NCBI GenBank assembly: GCA_002841625.1
Contig: PHAG01000006.1
Coordinates: forward strand, 124,001-188,000
Reading direction: 5' to 3'
Length of the DNA stretch: 64,000 nt
Source of the DNA: Firmicutes bacterium HGW-Firmicutes-1
GTDB lineage: Bacteria; Bacillota; Clostridia; Lachnospirales; Vallitaleaceae
A program made the translations under genes and the position numbers. Positions 10,801 to 22,800 of this stretch are shown here, piece by piece (the stretch's first letter is position 1; each line of letters starts with the position of its first letter). The notes under the pieces were generated by a model that searched no databases, was not told where the DNA came from, and was given only the letters and a program-made list of their open reading frames with translations.

Positions 10801-13800
10801 CACGGAACAGGCACTGAACTTGGTGATCCAACTGAGATACAAGGTCTAAAGAAAGGGTTTGCTGATTTAGCTAAGAAACATGGCCGTGAAATATCTAAAG
10901 TCAATTACTGTGGAATTGGTTCAGTAAAAACAAACATAGGACATTTAGAGCCAGCATCAGGTATTGCGGGTTTAACAAAGCTTATACTGGCACTTAAAAA
11001 TAAAAAGCTACCAGGTCTTGTACATTTTGAAGAAATTAATCCGTATATTGACTTAAAGAACTCACCATTTTATATTGTTGAAAAAACAAAAGATTGGGAG
11101 CCTTTCATAGATGAAAATGGAAATAGGTTACCTAGACGTACGGGTGTAAGCTCTTTTGGATTTGGGGGAACCTATGCACATGTTGTGCTTGAAGAATATG
11201 CAAATGAAAAGGTCATTGAACAAAACGATCAGCAACCAAAACTAATTATATTATCTGCAAAAAATAAAGAGGTACTGAATGAATATGCTAAGGACTTAAT
11301 AGCGTTTCTTAATCAAGACGAAAACTTAAGCTTAACAGAAATTGCATATACGCTTCAAATTGGAAGAGAGTCAATGAATGAAAGGATAGCAGTAATTGCC
11401 AATCATAAAAAAGAACTTATTTTAACTTTAAAAGATTATATTGAAGGTAAATATGAGAACGATAATTTATATGGCGCAAATATGAAAGACATCCCATCTA
11501 ACTACAATATGTTATTAAGTGATGATAGAGGAAATCAGTTTATTAAAGATATAATGACTGATAAGAAGCTGGACATCATTGCACAGTTTTGGGTAAATGG
11601 TTTTGAAATGGATTGGAAGGAGCTATATCAAGATGAAATTCCAAGTAGAAGTTCACTCCCAACTTATCCATTTGCTAAGGAAAGTTATTGGATTCCGGAA
11701 AACAAGGAAACAAACAAGCTAATAAATGATATGAGTATTCAAAAGCTTCACAAGTTCATTGATTCAAATGAGTCATCACTCGAAGAGCATTGCTATAAAA
11801 AGGCTTTATGGCAGGATGATCCTACTATAATAGACTGTAAAGCAAATGGAAATACACAGTTTCCTAGCATATTACTTGTCGAGCTAGCAATAGCGGCGGG
11901 AGAATTGGCAAATAAAAACAATGAAATAGCACTACTAAAAGATATTAAATGGGGGAAAGAAATAGCCCTTTTAGAAGAATGTACCAATGTTTATATTAAC
12001 CTATATCCGAATGGGGATAAAATTGAATATGAAATTAGTTCAGGTAGAGAGAACAAGGAAAGTCATATTCATTCACAGGGGAAAATTGTTTATTTAAATG
12101 AAAAGGACAACAAAGCACAAAGTATTATTGATATAAATTCATTCATAGCTGGATTTACGAATACCCAGAAGAAAGATGATATTTACAGTCAGTTTGAAAA
12201 GTATGGAAAACAATATGGTGCAACATATAAAGTGATTAATGAATTATTTTCAAATGAAGAAGAAGTACTAGCTAAAGTAGCATTACCTGCTTTTATACAT
12301 CCTGCATTTTTGGAAAGCGTATTTCAGTGTGCCAGTATATTAGCACTGTCATCAGGACGTATAAATGATATGAAAATTGAACCGTATAGAATAGATGAAA
12401 TTGAAATACGCAAAAGATCCCAAGAAAATCAGCTTATTCAAAGCGAAGAATTTTCAGGGAAATATAATCCGCAAGACAGTACAAGTAATCATGAAGAGTG
12501 CTATGTTTTAGCATCAATAAACGATGAAAATAAAATAGATATAAAAGTGATAGATTCCAGGGGTTATGAATTTCTAAACATAAAAGGATTAACCTATAAA
12601 GAGCTATCAAAACATAAGGTTAAAAGCACAGAAGAATCAGAGCTTTTATATTATACTAGTAATTGGGATAAGGCAACTAGTGTTAGTCCAACAGGTGAAG
12701 CAGTTTCTGTAATTCCAGACAATAAGCTACAAGGCAACCTTCTTGTTTTTGATACAGACCAAAGGCAAAAAGAAAGCATTAAACAAAATATTGAGGGAAA
12801 TTCTTCAGTAATATTAGTTATACCTTCAAAAGAATATAAAGAAATTGATGAAGAGACCTATGAAATAAATGTTGAAAACCCAGAGAATTACATAAAACTC
12901 TTAAATAAATTAAGAGAAAAAGATCAATTGCCAAAGAAAATAGCCTATTTATGGCCATTAGCAATAAAAGAAAAGAGCAATAAATTTGACACATTTATGA
13001 TCAACGAAAAAAGTAAAGATTATTTATCAATGGGGATAAATCCGTTATTTTACTTGTTTAAAGCAATGGAGGTTACAAAAACTAGAACGATAAAAAGAAT
13101 CGTAGTGCCCTATCGTAGTTATGACAAAGTATCCAATCCCTTTATGGAAGCTATAAACGGATATTCAAGATCAATATTACAGGTATGGCCGAAGCTAGCT
13201 TTATCAACGATTAAAATCAACGCAAAGGAATCTGTTGATGATAGCGATGAAATTGCCAAAATAATAATACAAGAGCTTTATATGCCAATCATTAGTATAA
13301 GGCCTGAAGCTAAGTATGAAAACGGTGAAAGATATGTTAGAAAGCTTGAAGAGTTAAACCAGGAAGTAACCAAAGAGTTATTAGTACCGCAACAATTCAA
13401 ACAAAATGGAGTATACCTAATAACTGGGGGAATGGGAGCACTTGGTCTTATAACTGCAAAGCATCTTGCAAAAGCTTATCAAGCAAAGCTTGTTTTAGTA
13501 GGACGATCTCAACTAGATAAACAAAAGACTGATAAACTAAATGAATTAAGTGAACTTGGAGCAGAAGCCAACTATTTTGCTGCTGATGTAGGCAACATAC
13601 TAGATATGCAAAAAATCGTAAACAAAGCAAAAGAAAAATATGGCGTAATAAACGGTGTCATTCATGCTGCAGGTACAGTGGGTGCTAATTTACTTACAAA
13701 TAAAGAATATGCCGAATATTCGGCTACTTTATATCCAAAAGTTCAAGGTACATTGGCAATAGATGAAGCAACAAAAGATGAATCATTGGACTTATTCATT

Positions 13801-16800
13801 ATGTATTCGTCAGCTTCAGCGATTCTTGGAGATTTTGGACAGTGCGACTATGCAATTGGTAGCAGCTTTTTAGATAGTTATACTGTGTATAGAGAAGAAC
13901 TAAGAAAGAATAATAAGAGATACGGAAAAACAATCTCTATTAATTGGCCAACTTGGCGAGAAGGTGGCATGCACCTAAATGAAGAAAGCGAAAGCTTATA
14001 TCTGAAGTCATCAGGAATGACATACCTTGAAACGAAGGACGGTATGGAAGCTCTTGAAAAAATATTAAAAAGTGGTTATGAACAAGTATTGGTCATGTCA
14101 GGAGAAAAAAGCAGGGTAGAAAAAATTGTAAATGACAATAAAGAAGAGAAAGAAATAATTAACGTTACTAAAGCTAATGTAATAACTAAAGCAGTTCATA
14201 AAAGAGTAGTAATAACATCTTATGAAGATAGTGTTCCTATTTCACAAAGATTAGAAATGGATGTAATAAAAGTTGCAGCTTCAATTTTAAAGCTTGAAAA
14301 AGAAAAATTAAGCATAAACGAGAATTTAGGTGAATATGGATTTGATTCATTATCATTGAAAGAGTTAGGAAATAACATTGGTGAATTATTTGCAGTAGAA
14401 TTACCACCAACAGTTTTCTTTGCACACAGTACATTAAAAGGTCTATGTGAGTTTTTACTAGAAGAATATAAAGAGGAAGTGGCAGCAAGTTATCAAACTG
14501 GGACAAGTAAAGTGGTAGAGCTTGAAAAACCTCGAGTAACAATGGATGAAAATACGAAAGACTATCTTGAACCACTCGCAAAACGCTTAGGAAGCAAACT
14601 TAACTATAACAAAGTGTCTGAAAAAGAGCCTGTTGCCATAATAGGTGTAAGCGGTATTTACCCAGGTTCGAAAAATTTAGAAGAATTTTGGGATAATATT
14701 GAGGCGGAAAAAGACTTAATAACTGAAATTCCTCGTGACAGATGGGATTATAGAGAGTTTTATAGCAAAGACCCTAGAGAACCAAACAAGACAAATGCTA
14801 AATGGGGCGGCTTTATTGACGATGTAGACAAATTTGACGCTATGTTTTTTAACATATCTCCTAGAGAAGCAGAGCTAATGGATCCTCAGCAAAGATTGTT
14901 TTTACAAACTTCCTGGAATGCAATAGAAGATTCAGGTTATAAACCATCAGAGTTTTGGGGAAGAAACATTGGTATATTTGTTGGTATGCAGTTTTCTGAT
15001 TATCAAGATATGATGGGTGAGGGAACAGAAATACAAGCCCAAATGGGAACCGGAAATGCACATGCATTACTTAGTAATAGAATATCATATCTACTAAATT
15101 TGAAAGGGCCAAGTGAGGCTATTGATACTGCTTGTTCAAGTGCACTTGTAGCAGTTCATAGAGCGGTCAAATCAATACAAAGTGGAGAAAGTGAGCTTGC
15201 CATTGCTGGGGGAGTAAGTTTAATGATATCTCCTTACACTTATTTGGGTGCAGCTAAGCTTGGTATACTGTCACCAGATGGCAGGTGTAAGACCTTTGAC
15301 AAAAGCGCAAACGGATATGTAAAAGGGGAAGGTGTCGGTTCACTGCTACTAAAACCACTTAGTAAAGCAATAGCAGACAATGACCATATATATGCAGTCA
15401 TAAAAGGCACAGTGGAAAGTCACGGGGGAAGGGCAAATTCATTAACTGCACCTAACTCAGAGGCACAGGCTGATATGCTTGTTAAGGCTTACGAAGAAGC
15501 TGGATTCGAACCAGAAAGCATTTCATATATTGAAGCACATGGAACAGGGACTGAACTTGGTGATCCAACGGAGATACAAGGTCTAAAGAAAGGCTTTGCT
15601 GATTTAGCTAAGAAGCAAGGACGCCAAATAACGAATGCCAATTACTGTGGACTTGGTTCAGTAAAAACCAACATAGGACATTTAGAGCCAGCATCAGGTA
15701 TAGCAGGGTTAACTAAGCTTGTATTAGCACTAAAAAACAAGAAGCTTCCAGGTGTTGTGCATTTTCAAGAAATGAATCCATACATAAATTTAAAGGATTC
15801 ACCATTTTATATTGTAGAACGTACACAAGAATGGGAAAAGCTCAAAGATAATAATGGTAAAGATATTCCAAGAAGAGCAGGAGTAAGTTCATTTGGATTT
15901 GGTGGAACCTACGCCCATGTAGTATTAGAGGAATATGAGCTGCCAGAAAACAATTTAGCAATTGATCGTGAACCTCAGATCATTGTGCTATCAGCGAAAA
16001 ACGAAGATAGACTGAAGGCCTATGCAAGAGAAATGCTAAGCTTTATTGATGATAACGGGCATAAGGGTGATCGTAAAAGTGTAAGTAATGCAAGTATTCA
16101 AGCAAAAATCCTTGAAGAATTACTTGGAGAAGTTGCAGAAATAATTGGTGTTTTACCAGATGAAATAAGCACGAGTGAAAATATTGATGAGTATGGCTTT
16201 GACCTGGTAAGACTTACAGATTTATCGAAAAGAATAAGTGATCTATATAAAATTGATGCCTTTTTACCATTATCACTCTTGTGTTCAAGTCTTAAAAATA
16301 TTGCAAAAGACTTAATTGAACAATATAGAGAAAATATATTAGAACGCTATACAAACCTTGAAGTTGTTAGTAGCCAAAAGACACCTCCAAATATGAGTCT
16401 TACAGAAATTGCATACACCCTCCAGCTAGGTAGAGAACCAATGGCTGAACGGTTAGCAATGATTGCGTCATCAATAGATGAACTGAAGGAAAAGCTAGCA
16501 CTATACCTAGAGGGTAAGATTGATACCGCTAGAGTTTATTCAGGCTCATATGTTGACAACAAGCAAAAATCAAATCTATTTATTGATGGTGATGAAGGAA
16601 GACAATTTATACATTCATTAATAAATAACAGAAAACTAGAAAACATTTCACAGCTATGGGTGTCGGGAGGAGAAATAGACTGGCAACAATTACATAATAG
16701 CCAGGAAATAAGAAAATTATCCCTTCCAACATATCCATTTGCTAAAAATCGTTACTGGATGCCTATTCAAAAAGGAAATAATATTGGCGATCAAAAAGAG

Positions 16801-19800
16801 GTTGGTAGACTTCATCCAATGATAGACAAAAATTCATCTACCCTTTTAGAGCAAAAATTTACTACATTTTTAACAGGTAAAGAATTCTACCTTGCTGACC
16901 ATGTAGTAGCAGGAAATAAGGTTTTACCAGGGGTCGCATATATTGAGATGGCACGTGCAGCAGGGGAATTATCAGGGATGTCCAGAGTAAGCACAATAAA
17001 AAACATCGTTTGGACAAGACCAATCATGGTAGAAAACACTCCGCTGGAAGTGCAAATAAGTCTGTTCCCTGAAGGCAATAGTGTTGAATTTGAAGTGGGT
17101 ACTTTTGATAATAATAAAAATCTTGTGCTGCATAGCCAAGGGAAGATATTTGAAAGCAATGAATTCATAAATACGAATGAAATAATTGATATCGAAGCAA
17201 TCAAGGAAAGATGCACCAAAGTGATGACTAGCGAAGAGTGCTATAGCAAGTTTAAAGAAATTGAACTTGAATACGGACATAGTTTTCAGTCAATTAAAAC
17301 ATTGTATTCAGGAGAAGGAGAGGCATTAGCTTATTTAGAAATAAAAGATAGTTTAAAAGACAGCTTCAATGAATTTGGATTGCATCCATCCCTAATGGAC
17401 GGTGCATTACAGGCAATTATAGGAATAAGTAATAGTTCAGAAGAATCTTCAACATACCTGCCTTTTGCCCTTGGTGAAGTTACGTATTTAAAGGAGCTTA
17501 AAGAGAAATGCTATGCTCATGTAACTTTTACTGGAGATTCGGCAAAGGTTAAGAAATTTGATGTTGAAATTGTGGACGAAGAAGGACAGGCACTTATTAG
17601 AATAAAAGACTTGTCACTTAGAGCACTGATTAATCCCAATGAAACATCAGCTACACTATTTTACAACAACATTTGGGAAAATAGTGACTTGCCGGTAAGA
17701 ACTACTGACCCAATTTCTTCAGGTAATATTCTTATATTTGATAAAGAAGCACAAATATACAATGTATTAAAAGAAACGAGCAATAACATAACACTTGTAA
17801 CACAAGGGGAAGAATTTAATAAAGTAAGTGAAGGTAAATATGAAATAAATAGTAGTAAGTATGAAGATTATGTAAAGCTATTAGAAGCATTAAAGGAGAG
17901 CAATCTCGTACCAACGCATATTTTGCATATGTTTAGTTGCAATGAGGTTCATGAAAGTATTGAAGAAAATACTTCGTTTGAACAAAGCTTGAACAATCAA
18001 CTAGAATCAGGAGTATATTCGATTTGCCACTTAAGTCGTGCAATCATTGAGCAAAAGCCAAAAGATATGATTAAGCTCGTATATGCTTATAATGCATTTA
18101 AGCAAGCAAGTATGCCTCATTATGAGGCAGTAAGTGGCGTGCTCAAAACGGTAGGTATTGAGAGCTCTAGAGTTTTATGTAAGTCAGTAGGATTAGACTC
18201 AAAAAATCCAACAGAAATTGTAAATACTCTAATGCGTGAATTAGAAGAAAATAACATGGAAATCATGTATAGCAATGGGCAACGACTAGTCAAGGTACTT
18301 CATGAAATCCAAGACATGAAACAAAAGTCCATTGATAATCAAGTGCTGAAAGAAAAGGGAGTCTATATCATCACAGGAGGAGCTGGAGGACTTGGCCTAA
18401 TATTTGCAGAACATTTAGCAAAAAATTATAAGGCAAGACTTATTCTTTCAGGAAGATCTGAGCTAGATTCAAGCAAAAAGGAAAAAATTGACGAGCTCAG
18501 AGCATATGGAGCTGAAGTCATTTATAGGAAGGCTGATATATCTAAGCAAGAAGAAGTTGAAATGCTAGTAGCAGAAAGCAAAGCAATATTTAAAGAAATA
18601 AACGGAATTATTCATAGTGCAGGAGTTATAAAAGACGCGTATTTAATAAACAAAACAGAAAAAGAGATGGAAGAAGTATTTGCACCAAAAGTATTTGGTA
18701 CATTATATCTTGATGCAGCAACAAAAAATGAAAAACTTGATTTCTTTGCAATGTTCTCATCCCTTTCATCGGTACTTGGAAATGCAGGTCAAGCGGATTA
18801 TGCCTATGCAAACAGCTTTATGGATTGCTATGCAAATAAAAGAGAGATGATGTGTCAAGATGGCAAACGTTTCGGGAAAACAGTATCGATTAATTGGCCA
18901 TTATGGCAAGAAGGCGGAATGAAAGTAGATAGTGAAACTGAAAGATTACTTGAAAAGAACTTTGGCATGAAGCTACTTCAAACAAGAACAGGAATCGAAG
19001 CGTTTGAATTAAGTCTAATTCAACAACAGCCACAGTTGATCGTCATTGAAGGTCATAAGAGTAAAATAACGAGTATCATAAATGACAAACAAGTTAAAAC
19101 GTCAACAAAACAAACAGAGTTAAAAGAAGAAAAAGCCGCAAATGAAGAAAAAGCAACAAATGAAGAAAAAGCAACAAATGAAGCAAAGGTAGAAACAGAA
19201 GAAATAATCAATCTTGACATGGACAATCTGTTGAAAAAAGTTAAGAGAGATTTAAAAGGATTGGTGTCAAAAATATCAAAAATAGATGAGAAGGATATTG
19301 ATTTAAATGCAGATATGGACAAGCTTGGCTTTGAGTCAATTACCTTTACAGAGTTAGGTAACCTGTTGAATGATAAATATCAGTTACAGGTAATGCCACA
19401 TGTATTTTATGAACACTCCACGATTGCATCCTTTGGGGAGTACTTATTAGAAGAACATAGGGATATACTAGGTCGTTATTATAGTGAAAGTTTTAAACCA
19501 GTTCGTAAATTCATTGAAGTAACTCAATCAAAGGATATAAGCTATGAAGAAACAAAAGAGAAAACACGAAATTCAAGATTCAAGGTTTCGAAATCAATGG
19601 AAGCTACTTCAATCATTGATGATATAGCAATCATTGGTGTAAGTGGAAGATATCCGATGGCGAAAAATCTTACAGAATTTTGGGATAATTTAAAAACTGC
19701 AAAAGATTGCATAACAGAAATACCAGCAGATAGATGGGACTATAGGAAGTACTATAATTCTAATAAGGATAATATAGGTACAAGCTATAGCAAATGGGGA

Positions 19801-22800
19801 GGCTTTATAGAGGATATTGATAAATTTGATCCGCTATTTTTCAATATTTCCCCAATGGAAGCTCATTATATTGACCCGCAAGAGAGGATTTTCTTAGAAA
19901 CTGTTTGGAATACAATTGAAGATGCAGGTTATACAAGGGAACGACTCAATAAAAACAAAGTGGGAGTGTATGTTGGGGTTATGTATGGCGAGTATCAGTT
20001 ATATGGTGCAGAGGAAACGTTAATGGGTAACCCAATGTCGCTTAGCTCCTCTTATGCATCAATCGCAAATAGAGTATCTTACTTTTTCGACTTTAAAGGA
20101 CCAAGTATTGCGTTAGATACCATGTGTTCATCGGCATTAACAGCAGTACACCTTGCATGCGAAAGTATTTATAGAGGCGAAGCTGAAATGGCAATAGCAG
20201 GAGGGGTAAATGTTACTTTGCATCCAAATAAATACTTATTGTTATCACAAGGCAGATTTATTTCGACTGATGGTAAATGCCGAAGTTTTGGTGAGGGTGG
20301 AGATGGATATGTACCTGGTGAAGGTGTCGGTGCTATACTGTTAAAATCTCTTACGAAGGCTAAGGAAGATGGAGATTACATTTATGGTGTTGTCAAGGGG
20401 ATGGCTATTAACCACAGTGGAAAAACCAGTGGTTACTCAGTGCCAAATCCAAAAGCACAAACGGAAGTAATTCTTGATACATTAAAAAAATCACATATAG
20501 ACCCAAGAACAATAAGCTATGTTGAAGGACAAGGAACTGGTACAGCACTTGGAGATCCTATTGAAATAGCGTCCTTGTCAAAAGCCTTTACAAACTATAC
20601 ACTTGACAAGCAATATTGTCCATTAGGTTCGGCCAAGTCAAATATTGGTCATTTGGAATCAGCAGGTGGAATTGCAGCAATAACGAAAACTTTATTGCAA
20701 ATGAAATATCGGGAGCTAGTGCCTTCACTACACTCTGAGAAGGAGAATCCAAATATTAATTTTGAGGGTACACCTTTTTATATGCAAAATGAGTTGAGTA
20801 AGTGGTTACAACCTGAAATAGAAGGTCAAAAATATCCAAGACGAGCAGGAATAAATGCCTTTGGAGCAGGTGGTTCTAATGTACATATGATACTAGAGGA
20901 ATTTGTAAATATACCATGTATCCAAAAGCATAGAGAGCATATCATAGTGCTTTCCGCAAAAAAAGAAGAGCGACTTAAGGAATATGCAAAACAATTATGC
21001 GATTTCCTAACCAAGAAGGAATTAGAGGAAGATAAATTTGACGATATTACGTTAGACAATATCGCGTTTACGTTGCAGGTAGGTAGGGAAGCAATGGATG
21101 AACGACTTGTGTTAATCGTGTCTACAACTGGAGAACTAATAGAGGGATTAAAGACGTATTGTGAAGGTCATATGATTCCTGATCTTACTTTCACAGGGAA
21201 TGTTAAAAAAACCAAATCAGATTTGGTTCTATTCCTTGAAGATAAAGAAGGTGAGGAATATATCAAAAGCATTATAAATGAGAGAAAGCTAGATAAACTA
21301 GCCCAGCTATGGGTGACAGGAGTAGGGATAGATTGGAAGCTGTTATATGAAGGGGAAACCTATAGGAGAGTTTCATTACCGACATATCCTTTTGCAAATG
21401 AACATTATTGGGTTCCTAAGTATGAAAGTAATCATAACGACCCACAGAAAAAGCTAGAAATTATAAAATATCAAAACAATAAGCTGGAAGAAAGTAGTGC
21501 AAAAAAAGAAACACAAGAAAATGCTCTTCAATCTGAGCAAATGAATAATGATGACAATGAAGATTTTTATAAAAAAGTACTAGAGGATGTGAGCGTATTC
21601 ACTTCAGAAGTGCTAGGAATTAGTATAGAAGATATTGATGCAAATGTGAAACTTACAGAATACGGTTTGAGCTCAATTACAATAGTTCAATTAGCAAATA
21701 AAATACAAAATGAATTTGATACAATAGAATTATCCTCATCAATTTTCCAACAAGAGAATTTAGAAGGAATTGCTAAATATGTAGTTTCAGAGCTGTTATT
21801 AAATGAATACAACATTGATGTTGAGGCAATTGAGGATGTAGAGAAAATTGAAAACAAATTGCCTGATGTCGTAAAACAAAAGCCTTATACAGAGGAAACA
21901 GTACTGCAAAAGCCGGATGCATCAAAACTTGTGACTCATAAAATATTGATAAATGGTGTAACGGGTGTATTAGGTGGAAGGTTAGTTAAGGAATACCTTG
22001 AAATAACTGACAGTATACTTTATTGCGTCATCCGAGGGCAAAATACTGAACAAGCAAAAGAGCGTATTAAGGAAATGCTTGTCGTTCATGATCCAAATCA
22101 GACCCTTTGGACACAGTTTGAGCAAAGAATCATTCCAATACTAGGTGATATTGTACATCCGATGCTAGGATTAGAGGCAGAGCTTTATAATGAACTTGCA
22201 GATACAATTGATATGGTGGTACACGTTGCTGCAAAAACCAGTTTACATGGATTTTATGATGAAGTAAAAAGTGTCAATGTTGATGGAACAAGTAACATGA
22301 TTGAATTTGCTTTAAAAACGAAGCAAAAATACTTCATTCATACATCAACTATAGCCGTCATGGGAGATCGTCTGTATAAAAATTGTTCTCCATTTACTGA
22401 AAAGGATTACGACCTAGGTCAAGGCTTTAAAAAAATGGGTTATGAAAAATCCAAATTTGAAGCAGAACATTTAGTTCGTTCAGCTGGAAAAGCTGGCTTG
22501 AATTGGATAATCGTAAGATCAGGATATATTATGGGAGATAGTCAAAATGGATATTATCCTTTTGGAATAACAAGTGTTCCAGGGATTTTCTATGACTTTA
22601 TAAAGACAGCAATTGAAATGAAATTGTTTTACAACTCACCATTTCATTATGACATTACTCCACTGGATTATATTAGTAAAGGTATGGTATATCTTACAAC
22701 GACATTAAAAGATACTTACCAAACGTACCATTTAAACAATCCTGAAACAAGCACACTGAATGATGTTATGAATTACATAAATAAGTTTGGATATAAAGTT

